A DNA stretch of 64,000 bases from an uncultured Bacteroidales bacterium (GTDB lineage Bacteria > Bacteroidota > Bacteroidia > Bacteroidales > UBA932): positions 1 through 64,000 of the forward strand of contig CALURT010000007.1 in the NCBI GenBank assembly GCA_944323245.1, in the 5' to 3' direction. A model generated the notes under the pieces. That model searched no databases. It saw nothing but the letters and a program-made list of their open reading frames with translations, and was not told the DNA's origin. Of the stretch, positions 9,240 through 19,197 are shown piece after piece; position 1 is the stretch's first letter, and each line of letters begins with the position of its first letter. Position numbers and translations under genes: made by a program.

Positions 9240-9516
9240 TCATCCCAACCTGTCATGGTGAGCGGAGTCGAACCATCTGCTGCGCCTTTCGTTGAACGGA
9301 CCACACGTCTCATCGAGCATACCTTATGTCACGTTGAACGTACCCCATGTCACCTCGAGCCGGCAGTCGAGAGGTCTGTTGACAGAGACAGATTCCTCGA
9401 CTCCGGTCCTCCGGGCCTCCGCCCGGAATGACAAGACAAAGCCTCCGTCCGGAACGACAAATGGGACCTCCGTCCGGAACGACAAATGGGACCTCCGCCC
9501 GGAATGACAAATGGGA
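9240..9516. repeat. Intergenic repeat block with three 25-bp tandem units
   Basis: Three tandem 25-mers lie at 9442-9466, 9467-9491 and 9492-9516 (first two identical, third with two changes; pattern CCTCCGyCCGGAAyGACA then AATGGGA), with a partial unit at 9416-9441. Upstream, 9240-9400 carries degenerate copies of the GTCATnnTGAGCG-GAGTCGA repeat also found at 6181. Short ORFs here look fortuitous. The block fills the space between two convergent genes. Confidence 0.8.
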
Positions 9517-9536
9517 TGCCTTGCCGGGCGGCGGAT

Positions 9537-10358
9537 TTATAAAACCGATAACTTCTTCGTCAGGGAAATGAAGTCTTCCACGCCAAGGCGTTCGGGACGG
9601 AGGTCGAAAACAGGATCGGAAATGAAAGCGGCCAAAGCCTCCCCGTCCAATCCTTCTTTCTCAGCCTTGGCTGCAATCAATGGCTTCAGGGAATTTCGCA
9701 GGGTTTTCCTCCGCTGGTTGAACCCCGTTTTCACGACGGCCTTGAACAGGCTTTCATCGCAGTCCAACTCCTTGCGTATATTCCTTTTAAGGCGGATTAC
9801 GGCGGATTTCACTTTCGGCGGAGGATTGAAAGCCCCTTCTCCCACCGTGAAAAGATATTCGATGTCATACCATGCCTGCAGCAATACGGACAATATCCCG
9901 TAGGTTTTCGATCCCGGACCCTCCGCAATCCTCTCCGCCACCTCTTTCTGAATCATGCAGACCACCTGAGGGACACGGTCCTTGCAGTCGAGAATCCTGA
10001 AGAATATCTGCGAGGAGATGTTGTAGGGGAAATTTCCGATTATACAAAAATCGCCTCCGAAAAGTTTCCCGATATCAAGTTTCAGAAAATCAGCTTCGAT
10101 CAACCGCCCGTATGACTTCGGAAAATTCATCAGAAGATAATCGACCGACTCCCTGTCTATCTCCACCATCTTCAATGAAATATCCTGTCTTTCAAGAAGA
10201 AACTGCGACAGCACGCCCATACCCGGGCCGATTTCGAGCACGTCGACAGGGCTATCCTCCGAAGCACCCTCAGGCTGCAGACTTTCTGCTATTCTGCGGG
10301 TGATTGACAGGTCTGTCAGGAAATGTTGTCCGAGCGATTTTTTTGCACGTACCTGCAT
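9537..10358 (-). CDS. rsmA: 16S rRNA (adenine1518/1519-N6)-dimethyltransferase RsmA (KsgA)
   Basis: Dimethylates two adjacent adenines in helix 45 of 16S rRNA. 273 aa starting at M-Q-V-R-A-K-K-S-L-G-Q-H-F-L, the universal KsgA N-terminus; a longer open frame to 10910 runs through aspS and is spurious. The SAM site V-L-E-I-G-P-G-M-G is at about 38-46 and the catalytic N-F-P-Y (GNFPYNISSQI) at about 107-110. The C-terminal 'GFNQRRKTLRNSLK' helix is present. Divergent from aspS with 108 bases between starts. Confidence 0.96.
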   Translation of the reverse strand: MQVRAKKSLGQHFLTDLSITRRIAESLQPEGASEDSPVDVLEIGPGMGVLSQFLLERQDISLKMVEIDRESVDYLLMNFPKSYGRLIEADFLKLDIGKLFGGDFCIIGNFPYNISSQIFFRILDCKDRVPQVVCMIQKEVAERIAEGPGSKTYGILSVLLQAWYDIEYLFTVGEGAFNPPPKVKSAVIRLKRNIRKELDCDESLFKAVVKTGFNQRRKTLRNSLKPLIAAKAEKEGLDGEALAAFISDPVFDLRPERLGVEDFISLTKKLSVL

Positions 10359-10400
10359 GTGATTCCGTATTTGATTTGCAACTCTTTGATATTCCTGATG

Positions 10401-10428
10401 CAAAAATAGCGGTTTTTTATTATTTTTG
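10401..10428. promoter_or_regulatory. Divergent -7 boxes for rsmA and aspS
   Basis: CAAAAATA at 10401-10408 is TATTTTTG on the minus strand, 43 bases before the rsmA start. TATTTTTG at 10421-10428 is the plus-strand box, 39 bases before aspS. Both match TAnnTTTG; -33 elements are weak. Confidence 0.55.
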
Positions 10429-10466
10429 TCGTTTGTATCGATTGGAAAACATTTAATCAGTATAAT

Positions 10467-12236
10467 ATGTACAGAACACATACTTGCGGAGAACTTCGCA
10501 TCGCCGATGCCGGCAAAACCGTGACATTGGCAGGCTGGGTCCAGAGGACCCGCAAATTGGGAGGAATGACTTTCATCGACCTGCGTGACAGATATGGGAT
10601 AACGCAGCTCGTAGTGGACGCTTCGGCGGCTTCCGATTTGATAGACACGGCGACTTCTCTCGGAAGGGAATATGTCATACAGGCGACGGGTACGGTGGTG
10701 GAACGGGCAAGCAAGAACCCGAAAATGCCTACCGGAGACATTGAGATCGCACTTTCGGCCATAAATATCCTCAACAAGGCACAGACTCCTCCGTTTACCA
10801 TCGAAGACGAAAGCGACGGCGGCGAAGAACTCAGAGCCAAATACCGTTATCTCGATTTGAGAAGGAATCCGCTCCGCAAGGCGTTGGAACTGCGCCACAG
10901 AATTGCCCATGAGGTCCGCAACTATTTGGACGGACAGGATTTCCTTGAAATCGAAACACCTTATCTCATCAAGTCCACCCCTGAAGGGGCAAGGGACTTC
11001 GTGGTACCGTCGAGGATGAACCCGGGCCAGTTCTATGCCCTGCCGCAGTCTCCGCAGACATTCAAACAGCTACTTATGGTAGCCGGTTACGACCGCTATT
11101 TCCAGATTGTACGCTGCTTCAGGGATGAGGACCTGAGGGCGGACAGGCAACCGGAATTTACCCAGATAGACTGTGAAATGTCGTTCGTGGAAAGAGACGA
11201 TGTCCTCGACGTGTTCGAAGGAATGATGAGGACACTTTTCAAGAATGTCCTGAATGTCGAAATCCCGAATCCGATACCGAGGATGAGCTGGTTCGACGCC
11301 ATGGACAATTACGGGTCGGACAAGCCTGATATCCGTTTCGGAATGAAAATCCATGAAATCACGGACAAGGTGCAGGGACACGGCTTTTCCGTATTCGATT
11401 CCGTGGAATATGTGGGAGCCATCTGCGCCGACGGCCTCGCTTCCTATACCCGCAAGCAATTGGACGAACTCACCGAATGGGTAAAGAGGCCTCAGGTGGG
11501 AGCCAAAGGATTGGTATATATCAGGATAAACGAAGACGGAAGTATAAAATCTTCGGTGGACAAATTCTACTCTGCCGAAGAGCTGCGTTCCGTGGCAGAC
11601 TCGATGGGTGCGAAGAACGGCGACCTTATCCTCGTGCTCTGCGGCCCAAAGAGGAAGACCCAGACCATGCTCGGAGTGCTCCGTATAGAAATGGGCAACA
11701 GGCTCGGATACCGTGACCCGCACAATTTCGCCCCGCTCTGGATAGTCGACTTCCCGCTTTTGGAATGGGACGACGAGACTTCCCGCTTCTACGCCATGCA
11801 CCATCCGTTTACCGCACCGAAACCGGAACATTTGGACTGGTTCTATTCCGACAGGAAGGAAGACCTCGAAAAAGTCTGCGCCAACGCTTACGATTTCGTT
11901 CTCAACGGCTCGGAACTCGGCGGAGGCTCGATAAGAATCCACGACGCAGCCGTGCAGCAGAGAATGTTCGAAGTCCTCGGATTTTCCGATGAGGAAGCCC
12001 AATACAAATTCGGATTCATCATCAATGCCTTCAAGTTCGGTGCTCCGCCTCACGGAGGCCTTGCATTCGGATTCGACCGCGTGTGCGCCCTCTTCGGAGG
12101 TCAGGAGACCATCAGGGACTACATTGCATTCCCTAAGAACAACCAGGGCCGCGACGTAATGATTGATTCCCCGTCATACATTGACCAGATACAGATGGAC
12201 GAACTTTTCCTTGCCTCTACGGCGAAGAAAGAATAA
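10467..12236 (+). CDS. aspS: Aspartate--tRNA ligase
   Basis: 589 aa, the long bacterial form. N-terminal anticodon-binding OB fold (about 1-105) with '[22 protein letters not shown]', class II motif 2 with '[18 protein letters not shown]' (about 215-232), a GAD insertion in the middle (about 285-420), and motif 3 with '[14 protein letters not shown]' near 535. Charges tRNA-Asp; whether it also charges tRNA-Asn depends on whether GatCAB and AsnRS are encoded elsewhere, which is not visible here. Confidence 0.97.
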   Translation: MYRTHTCGELRIADAGKTVTLAGWVQRTRKLGGMTFIDLRDRYGITQLVVDASAASDLIDTATSLGREYVIQATGTVVERASKNPKMPTGDIEIALSAINILNKAQTPPFTIEDESDGGEELRAKYRYLDLRRNPLRKALELRHRIAHEVRNYLDGQDFLEIETPYLIKSTPEGARDFVVPSRMNPGQFYALPQSPQTFKQLLMVAGYDRYFQIVRCFRDEDLRADRQPEFTQIDCEMSFVERDDVLDVFEGMMRTLFKNVLNVEIPNPIPRMSWFDAMDNYGSDKPDIRFGMKIHEITDKVQGHGFSVFDSVEYVGAICADGLASYTRKQLDELTEWVKRPQVGAKGLVYIRINEDGSIKSSVDKFYSAEELRSVADSMGAKNGDLILVLCGPKRKTQTMLGVLRIEMGNRLGYRDPHNFAPLWIVDFPLLEWDDETSRFYAMHHPFTAPKPEHLDWFYSDRKEDLEKVCANAYDFVLNGSELGGGSIRIHDAAVQQRMFEVLGFSDEEAQYKFGFIINAFKFGAPPHGGLAFGFDRVCALFGGQETIRDYIAFPKNNQGRDVMIDSPSYIDQIQMDELFLASTAKKE

Positions 12237-12299
12237 CTCCTGCCGGAAGGCCCGGAAGGCACTGATATTATAAAACGAACTTAAATACAATCCCGAATC

Positions 12300-14735
12300 A
12301 TGAGAGTCTTGAAATTCGGCGGGACATCGGTCGGCTCAGCCACCGGCCTGCTCCAAGCGAAAAAAGTCATTGAATCCTGTGCCGACGACATCATAGTTGT
12401 CGTTTCGGCTCTCGGAGGCATCACTGACAGCCTGATTCAGACATCCAAAACAGCTGCAGCAGGCGACGAATCATACGAATCCCTGCTCAAAACCATAAAG
12501 GAGCGTCATTTCAGACAGGCCGAAGATACGGTAATGCCTGAAATGAAACCGTGGGTTAACGAAAGGCTGACGGCTCTGTTCGGAGAATTGTCCAATATTT
12601 TCAAGGGTGTATTCCTCATAAAGGATCTGTCAGCGAAGACATCCGATGCCATAGTAAGCTACGGAGAACGCCTGTCATCGGTGATAGTGGCAGGCACTAT
12701 CAGGAATTCCGTGCTTTTCGACTCCAGGGAATTTATAAAGACACGCCCGTACTTCAACAAGCACATAGTAGATTTCGCCGAGACTGACAAGCTGATACTC
12801 AACCAGTTTTCGGAATTTCCCCATATTTCGATCGCTCCGGGCTTCATAAGTTCGGATGTCACCAACGGCGATGTCACCAACCTCGGACGCGGCGGCTCGG
12901 ACTATACCGCTGCAATAATAGCCTCTGCCCTTAACGCCGACACTCTCGAAATATGGACCGATGTCGACGGATTCATGACGGCTGACCCGAAAATCATCAG
13001 CAACGCCTATACGATCGAGCACCTCACGTTCGTGGAAGCCATGGAGCTGTGCAATTTCGGAGCGAAAGTGATTTATCCGCCGACAATATTTCCGGCATAC
13101 CACAAGAATATTCCGATAAAAATCAAGAATACCTTCAATCCGGCAGCCGCAGGCACTTTCATATCGAAGGAAAACATCGGCGACAACTCACGGGCCATCA
13201 AGGGGATTTCCTCCATCAACGACACCTGCCTCATCACGATACAGGGGTTGGGCATGGTAGGGGTAATCGGTGTCAATTACCGTATATTCAAGACATTGGC
13301 CAAATCCGGAATTAGCGTATTCCTCGTATCCCAGGCAGCCTCGGAAAACACCACTTCCATAGGCGTGAGAAACTCCGATGCGGACCTTGCCGTCCGTGTC
13401 CTTTCGGAAGAATTCGCACAGGAAATCAGCATGGGCGAAATCAACCGGATCAAACAGGAACGCAACCTGGCAACGGTAGCCATTGTCGGAGAAAACATGA
13501 AACACACTCCTGGCATTGCTGGAAAACTTTTCGGGACACTTGGCCGTAACGGTATCAATGTCATCGCCTGCGCACAGGGAGCATCCGAGACAAACATCTC
13601 CTTCGTCGTGGCAATAGACAGCCTGAAAAAGGCATTGAACGTCATCCACGACTCGTTCTTCCTGTCCGATTATCAGGTCCTGAACATCTTCCTTGCCGGA
13701 AACGGCCTCGTGGGAAGCAACCTGATAGAACAGATCCGCATGCAGCAGGAAAAGCTCATGAAAGAGAAATCCCTGTTGCTGAAAGTCATAGGCATTACAA
13801 ATTCCCGCCACTACATCATGGACAGGGACGGCATCGACCTGAACACCTGCAAGGAACGGCTCGACAAGGCGGAAACGGTTTCTTCCCCGGAAATCTTCAG
13901 GGACGAAATCCTCGCCATGAACATGTTCAATTCTGTATTCGTAGACTGCACGGCAAGCCCTGATGTGGCCAATCTGTACAAAAGCCTTCTGGAACACAAC
14001 GTATCCGTCGTCGCCGCCAACAAAATCGCAGCCTCTTCGGAATATGAAAAATACAGGGAACTGAAGGAAACAGCACTTAAAAGAGGCGTAAAGTATCTTT
14101 TCGAAACGAATGTGGGAGCAGGACTGCCTATCATCAACACCATCAGCGACCTCATCAACAGCGGCGACAAGATTCTGAAAATCCAGGCCGTGGTTTCAGG
14201 CACACTGAATTTCATATTCAACGAAATGAGCGAAACGGTTTCATTCAGCGAAGCCATCCGCCGTGCCAAGGAAGCCGGATATGCGGAACCTGACCCGAGG
14301 ATAGACCTCAGCGGCACGGATGTCATCCGGAAACTCGTCATCCTTTCAAGGGAAGCAGGTTACCGTGTAGAGCAGGCCGACGTGAAAAAAGATCTGTTCA
14401 TACCGGACAAATATTTCAAAGGCAGCCTTGAAGAATTCTGGAGCACCATTCCGGAAATGGACGAGGGATTCGAAAAGAGACGCAGAAAACTGATCTCCGA
14501 AGGCAAATGCTGGAGATTCATAGCCACATTGGACAACGGTGAAACAAGTGTCGGCCTGCAGGAAGTAGACAGGGAAAGCCCGTTCTATCATTTGGCCGGA
14601 AGCAACAACGTAATCCTCATCACCACCGAAAGGTACAAGGAATACCCGATGCAGATCAAAGGCTATGGAGCAGGCGCAAGCGTGACCGCCGCCGGTGTTT
14701 TTGCAGACATAATAAGTATCGCCAATATCCGTTAG
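12300..14735 (+). CDS. thrA: Bifunctional aspartate kinase/homoserine dehydrogenase I
   Basis: Catalyses the first and third steps from aspartate to threonine and methionine. 811 aa. Aspartokinase domain opens with VLKFGGTSVGSA and has 'GRGGSDYTAAI' near 197; two ACT-type regulatory segments follow (about 303-460: LITIQGLGMVGVIG and ATVAIVGENMKHTPG); the homoserine dehydrogenase half begins near 465 with 'NIFLAGNGLVGSN' and includes 'GTLNFIFNEMS' and 'AGYAEPDPRIDLSGTD'. Feedback inhibition by threonine is expected of the family. First gene of a tight cluster; the next gene starts 4 bases after its stop. Confidence 0.96.
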   Translation: MRVLKFGGTSVGSATGLLQAKKVIESCADDIIVVVSALGGITDSLIQTSKTAAAGDESYESLLKTIKERHFRQAEDTVMPEMKPWVNERLTALFGELSNIFKGVFLIKDLSAKTSDAIVSYGERLSSVIVAGTIRNSVLFDSREFIKTRPYFNKHIVDFAETDKLILNQFSEFPHISIAPGFISSDVTNGDVTNLGRGGSDYTAAIIASALNADTLEIWTDVDGFMTADPKIISNAYTIEHLTFVEAMELCNFGAKVIYPPTIFPAYHKNIPIKIKNTFNPAAAGTFISKENIGDNSRAIKGISSINDTCLITIQGLGMVGVIGVNYRIFKTLAKSGISVFLVSQAASENTTSIGVRNSDADLAVRVLSEEFAQEISMGEINRIKQERNLATVAIVGENMKHTPGIAGKLFGTLGRNGINVIACAQGASETNISFVVAIDSLKKALNVIHDSFFLSDYQVLNIFLAGNGLVGSNLIEQIRMQQEKLMKEKSLLLKVIGITNSRHYIMDRDGIDLNTCKERLDKAETVSSPEIFRDEILAMNMFNSVFVDCTASPDVANLYKSLLEHNVSVVAANKIAASSEYEKYRELKETALKRGVKYLFETNVGAGLPIINTISDLINSGDKILKIQAVVSGTLNFIFNEMSETVSFSEAIRRAKEAGYAEPDPRIDLSGTDVIRKLVILSREAGYRVEQADVKKDLFIPDKYFKGSLEEFWSTIPEMDEGFEKRRRKLISEGKCWRFIATLDNGETSVGLQEVDRESPFYHLAGSNNVILITTERYKEYPMQIKGYGAGASVTAAGVFADIISIANIR

Positions 14736-14739
14736 CATC

Positions 14740-15957
14740 ATGAAATACCTGATTATCCTCGGAGACGGAATGGCAGACGAGCCGATTCCGTCGCTCGGGC
14801 GTAGGACCCCGTTGCAGGCAGCCCGCAAGCCGGATATTGACAGGCTTGCCGCCCTCGGACGCAACGGACTGCTGGACACTATTCCGGAAGGTTTCGCCCC
14901 GGGAAGTGAAATAGCCAACCTTTCCATCCTCGGATACGACCTCCCGAAAGTATTCGAAGGCCGCGGGTCTCTTGAAGCTGCAAGCATGGGCATAGGTATC
15001 GAAGACGGTGAAATGGCCATGCGCTGCAATCTGATTACCATAGAAGACGGTAAAATCCTGAACCATTCCGGAGGGCAGATAAGTTCCGAAGAAGCCGCCG
15101 GACTCATCGGATATCTTCAAAAGGTGTCCGGCGGCGGCGACGTGAATTTCTTCGCAGGCGTCTCATACCGGAACCTTCTCAAAATTAAAGGAGGAAACAA
15201 GAATATTATCACTACTCCTCCGCATGACATCATAGGAAAGGACTTCAGGGATTTCCTGATAAAACCGATGACAGAAGAAAGCCGGGCTACCGCCAAAAAG
15301 TTAAATGAGCTGATTATCAAATCATTAAACATCTTGCAGAGTCACCCTGTAAACGTGGCCCGCAAAAAGGCCGGGAACTGTATGGCAAACTGCATCTGGC
15401 CGTGGTCTCCCGGATACAGACCGCAAATGGAAACGCTCAAGGCACAGTTCCCTCAGATACGGAAAGGGTCTGTAATCTCCGCAGTGGACCTGATAAAAGG
15501 GATAGGGGTATATGCCGGTCTGACTCCGGTCGAAGTGGAAGGTGCGACCGGACTGTACGATACAAACTACGAAGGAAAGGCAGCAGCTGCCCTTGAAGCC
15601 TTGAAAAACGAGGATTTTGTCTTCCTGCACATCGAGGCGAGCGACGAAGCCGGCCATGACGGAGACCCGGAATTGAAAGTACGGACCATAGAATACCTGA
15701 ATGACAGAATCGTCAGACCGGTAATGTCCGCCATCAGGGACTGGGAAGAGGATATTTCGATAGCGATTCTTCCCGACCATCCGACACCCTGCGCCATAAG
15801 GACACACACTGCGGCGCCTGTACCGTTTGCCATATACCGCACGACCGCGACTACAGCCGACAAGGTCATGAAATTCGATGAATTTTCAGCGGCTGAAGGC
15901 GAATACGGACTTATGGCTGGACGGCAGTTCATAGAACTTTTCATTAACGGAGACTGA
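14740..15957 (+). CDS. ApgM-like phosphoglycerate mutase family protein, probable homoserine kinase
   Basis: 405 aa alkaline-phosphatase-superfamily protein of the cofactor-independent aPGAM type. 'ILGDGMADEP' at the N-terminus supplies the first metal-binding Asp, and 'GSEIANLSILGYD' near residue 60 the nucleophilic Ser region; late motifs include 'HIEASDEAGHDGD' and 'LPDHPTPC'. A subfamily in Bacteroidota that sits between thrA and thrC, where no thrB exists, has been proposed to be homoserine kinase. This gene fits exactly: 4 bases after thrA, 35 before thrC, and no GHMP-type thrB in the cluster. Function as mutase or kinase is inferred from context; the fold is clear. Confidence 0.88.
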   Translation: MKYLIILGDGMADEPIPSLGRRTPLQAARKPDIDRLAALGRNGLLDTIPEGFAPGSEIANLSILGYDLPKVFEGRGSLEAASMGIGIEDGEMAMRCNLITIEDGKILNHSGGQISSEEAAGLIGYLQKVSGGGDVNFFAGVSYRNLLKIKGGNKNIITTPPHDIIGKDFRDFLIKPMTEESRATAKKLNELIIKSLNILQSHPVNVARKKAGNCMANCIWPWSPGYRPQMETLKAQFPQIRKGSVISAVDLIKGIGVYAGLTPVEVEGATGLYDTNYEGKAAAALEALKNEDFVFLHIEASDEAGHDGDPELKVRTIEYLNDRIVRPVMSAIRDWEEDISIAILPDHPTPCAIRTHTAAPVPFAIYRTTATTADKVMKFDEFSAAEGEYGLMAGRQFIELFINGD

Positions 15958-15992
15958 CAACACGACACATCATATCATAAAACGGACTTGCA

Positions 15993-17306
15993 ATGAAGTA
16001 TTACAGCACGAACAGAAACTCCCCTCCGGTTTCATTGGAAGAGGCGGTAAGAAAAAGCCTTGCCCCTGACAAGGGACTTTACATGCCGGAAAGAATCCCG
16101 CATCTGCCGGAGTCTTTTTTCAACAATCTTGAAAACCTGTCATTCCATGAAATTGCCACTACGGTGGCAGAAGCGTTTTTCGGCGAGGACATTCCGGCAG
16201 CGGATTTGAAAAGAATCGTCTGCGACACATTGAATTTCGACACTCCCCTCGTAGAAATCGAAGACAATATCCTTTCTTTGGAACTTTTCCATGGTCCTAC
16301 CTTGGCTTTCAAGGACGTAGGAGGCAGGTTCATGGCAAGAATACTGTCATGGTCCATCGCCGCCGGCCGCAACAGAAAGGGCAAGGTCACGATTTTAGTC
16401 GCCACTTCGGGCGATACCGGCAGTGCAGTCGCCAACGGATTCCTCGGAGTGAACGGCATAGACGTCATTGTCCTTTATCCTAAAGGCAAGGTCAGCGAGA
16501 TTCAGGAAAAACAGTTCGCCACCCTCGGAAAGAATATTACCGCCATGGAAGTGGACGGGACATTCGACGACTGCCAGAGGTTGGTCAAGACGGCATTCCT
16601 CGACAAGGAACTCAACGATATGTTTACCCTGACTTCCGCCAACTCCATAAATGTGGCAAGATTCCTGCCCCAGTCCTTCTATTATTTCAACGCAGTGGCA
16701 CAGCTCAGGAGGAAAGGAATCGCCGATGCTCCGGTGTTCTGTGTCCCGAGCGGCAATTTCGGCAACATCACTGCCGGAATAATAGCGGCGAAAACAGGAT
16801 TGCCTGTAAAAGGATTCATTGCCGCCAACAACAGGAACGACGTATTTCTCGAATACCTGAAAACCGGGAACTATTCCCCGAGAGCATCGGTACAGACATT
16901 GGCAAATGCCATGGATGTCGGAGATCCGAGCAATTTCGCAAGGATACTTGACCTTTACGGTCATGATGCGGATGCCATAAGAAAGGAAATCAGCGGATGC
17001 CGATACACGGATGAGGACATAAGGCACACAATCAAGGATGTTTACGAGAGGACAGGATACATCCTCGATCCTCACGGAGCCTGCGGCTATCGCGGCCTGA
17101 AAGACAATCCCGGACAAGGCGGATACGGAATCTTCCTTGAAACGGCGCATCCGGCCAAATTCAAGGAAACCGTGGAAAGCATCCTCGGAAAGACAATCGA
17201 GGTTCCAGAACGGTTGGCGGAATTTATGAAAAGAGATGTAAAATCAGTGGAAATCAGCAAGGATTTCCTTGATTTCAAGGCATATATGAAAAGTAGGATT
17301 TCTTGA
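15993..17306 (+). CDS. thrC: Threonine synthase
   Basis: PLP enzyme converting O-phosphohomoserine to threonine. 437 aa. The N-terminus has 'EAVRKSLAPDKGLYMPE'; the PLP lysine is in 'GPTLAFKDVGGRF' (about 95-107) followed by the glycine/serine loop 'VATSGDTGSAVANGF'. 'SANSINVARFLPQ' and 'VPSGNFGNITAG' are standard for this fold-type II enzyme. It directly follows the candidate homoserine kinase, completing aspartate-to-threonine together with thrA. proC starts 2 bases after its stop. Confidence 0.96.
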   Translation: MKYYSTNRNSPPVSLEEAVRKSLAPDKGLYMPERIPHLPESFFNNLENLSFHEIATTVAEAFFGEDIPAADLKRIVCDTLNFDTPLVEIEDNILSLELFHGPTLAFKDVGGRFMARILSWSIAAGRNRKGKVTILVATSGDTGSAVANGFLGVNGIDVIVLYPKGKVSEIQEKQFATLGKNITAMEVDGTFDDCQRLVKTAFLDKELNDMFTLTSANSINVARFLPQSFYYFNAVAQLRRKGIADAPVFCVPSGNFGNITAGIIAAKTGLPVKGFIAANNRNDVFLEYLKTGNYSPRASVQTLANAMDVGDPSNFARILDLYGHDADAIRKEISGCRYTDEDIRHTIKDVYERTGYILDPHGACGYRGLKDNPGQGGYGIFLETAHPAKFKETVESILGKTIEVPERLAEFMKRDVKSVEISKDFLDFKAYMKSRIS

Positions 17307-17307
17307 T

Positions 17308-18105
17308 ATGGGAAAAATCGAAAAGGCAGCCATCATCGGCGGCGGCAATATGGGCAGCGCGATAGCCGCAGGAATGGCCGGAGGAAACATCTTACGGGCG
17401 GAAAACATCAGCGTTTCCGTCAGGACCGAAGCATCGGCGGACCGTCTCAGGAAACGGATGCCGGGAATATCCGTTTTCACGGACAATCTAAAGGCCTGTC
17501 ATGGTGCCGACCTCGTAATCCTGGCTGTAAAACCGTGGCAGCTACCTAATGTCGCTGCTGAAATCCGGCGGGAAATATCCATGGGCGGCGCTGTAATCGC
17601 ATCCGTCGTCGCCGGGACAAGTTTCCGGGAATTGAGGGAAATGTTCGGCTGCCCTGACGGTACGCCTTTCCTAAGAATCATTCCCAACACGGCCATATCG
17701 ACAGGCAAAAGCATTACATTCATCGCCAAGGACAGCGTCCCAAAGGATATTTGCGATGAAATAACCGCAATTTTCATGGAAACGGGTGAAGTTTTCATGA
17801 TACCTGAAGAGATGATGCCGGCAGGCACGGCTCTCGCTTCCTGCGGGATAGCCTATGCACTCAAATATTTGGATGCAGCGATGAAAGGCGGGATGGAAAT
17901 AGGATTTTCCGAAGAAGAGGCGGAAAAAATCGTCCTCGGGACGATGGAGGGAGCCGTCTCCCTGCTGAAAAGAAACGGAACAAAGCCTGCAGAAGAAATA
18001 GAGAAGGTGACGACACCGGGTGGATATACGTTCAAGGGCCTTTCGGCAATGGAAGAAAACGGATTTTCACAAGCCGTATCGGAAGGACTGAAAAAAAGCA
18101 TGTGA
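17308..18105 (+). CDS. proC: Pyrroline-5-carboxylate reductase
   Basis: Last step of proline synthesis, using NAD(P)H. 265 aa. Rossmann motif A-I-I-G-G-G-N-M-G-S-A near residue 8, 'VILAVKPWQL' near 70, and the C-terminal signature 'EKVTTPGGYTFKGLSAMEENGF'. Starts 2 bases after thrC, ends 2 bases before proB, so translation is probably coupled. Confidence 0.95.
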   Translation: MGKIEKAAIIGGGNMGSAIAAGMAGGNILRAENISVSVRTEASADRLRKRMPGISVFTDNLKACHGADLVILAVKPWQLPNVAAEIRREISMGGAVIASVVAGTSFRELREMFGCPDGTPFLRIIPNTAISTGKSITFIAKDSVPKDICDEITAIFMETGEVFMIPEEMMPAGTALASCGIAYALKYLDAAMKGGMEIGFSEEEAEKIVLGTMEGAVSLLKRNGTKPAEEIEKVTTPGGYTFKGLSAMEENGFSQAVSEGLKKSM

Positions 18106-18106
18106 T

Positions 18107-19180
18107 ATGAAACACGACCGAATTGTAGTCAAAGTCGGGAGCAATGTCCTTACGAAACCGGACGGGACAATCGACGCAAGGAAAATACGGGAAATCGTAG
18201 ACCAGATTGCCGGTCTGCGGTCCGAAGACGTGGAAGTCATATTGGTATCCTCCGGGGCGGTGGCTTCCGGAAAAAGCATTGTCGGTACGGACAGGAAATT
18301 GGACGACGTCTCGGCCCGACAGCTTTTCTCATCAGTAGGACAGGCCCGCCTCATAAACATGTATTATGACCTGTTCGCCCGGCATGGAATCATCTGCGGA
18401 CAGATTCTCACCACAAAAGAAAGCCTCTCTGCGAGAGACCATTACCTCAACCAGCGGAACTGTATGACAGCGATGCTATCCCACGGAGTAGTGCCGGTAG
18501 TCAATGAAAACGACGCCATCTCGGTGACGGAACTTATGTTTACTGACAACGACGAACTCTCCGGATTGGTAGCCGCCATGATGGATGCCGGCTGTCTGGT
18601 CATCCTCAGCAATGTTGACGGCATTTATGCCGGTGATCCCAAGGATTCCGGCAGCAATATCATCCGGGAAATAAGGCGTGACGACGACATTTCCAAATAT
18701 ATTCTGGCGGAAAAATCCGGATTCGGACGAGGAGGGATGCTTACCAAATGCAGGATAGCGAAAAAGGTGGCCGACGAAGGCATAGAAGTCATCATCGCCA
18801 ACGGGAACAGGCCGGGTATCCTGCTCTCCGTCCTGAAAGATGACAGGACCGAATGCACGAAATTCCTCCCGTCGGCAAAACCGGCTTCACGGATCAAGAA
18901 ATGGATAGCCCATTCCGAAGGATTTGCCAAAGGCTGCATACGCATCAATCACGGAGCATACGAAGCGTTGACCGGGGAACGGGCGTCAAGTCTTCTGCCG
19001 GTGGGGGTCACAGGCATAGAAGGAACATTCGAAAAGGGAGACATAGTCCGGATTGCCCTGCAGGACGGCAGACAGATAGGCGTAGGAAAAGTCACGGCAG
19101 ACAGCCGCAGGGCCTTGGAGTCGGCAGGCAAGAAAGGAGGCCGGCCTCTGATACATTATGATTATCTTTACATAGATTAA
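18107..19180 (+). CDS. proB: Glutamate 5-kinase
   Basis: First step of proline synthesis; phosphorylates glutamate. 357 aa. The amino-acid-kinase domain begins '[14 protein letters not shown]', with '[10 protein letters not shown]' and '[14 protein letters not shown]' as substrate loops. The C-terminal part from about 275 ('[12 protein letters not shown]' to the end) is a PUA domain as in most bacterial ProB. Product gamma-glutamyl phosphate is labile and is used by ProA, encoded 18 bases downstream. Confidence 0.95.
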   Translation: MKHDRIVVKVGSNVLTKPDGTIDARKIREIVDQIAGLRSEDVEVILVSSGAVASGKSIVGTDRKLDDVSARQLFSSVGQARLINMYYDLFARHGIICGQILTTKESLSARDHYLNQRNCMTAMLSHGVVPVVNENDAISVTELMFTDNDELSGLVAAMMDAGCLVILSNVDGIYAGDPKDSGSNIIREIRRDDDISKYILAEKSGFGRGGMLTKCRIAKKVADEGIEVIIANGNRPGILLSVLKDDRTECTKFLPSAKPASRIKKWIAHSEGFAKGCIRINHGAYEALTGERASSLLPVGVTGIEGTFEKGDIVRIALQDGRQIGVGKVTADSRRALESAGKKGGRPLIHYDYLYID

Positions 19181-19197
19181 CCTTAATTTTCCAAACC

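Noticed and set aside
10359..10910. N-terminal extension of rsmA in the same frame
   Set aside because: Runs through the promoter region and into aspS; the KsgA signature starts at 10358.
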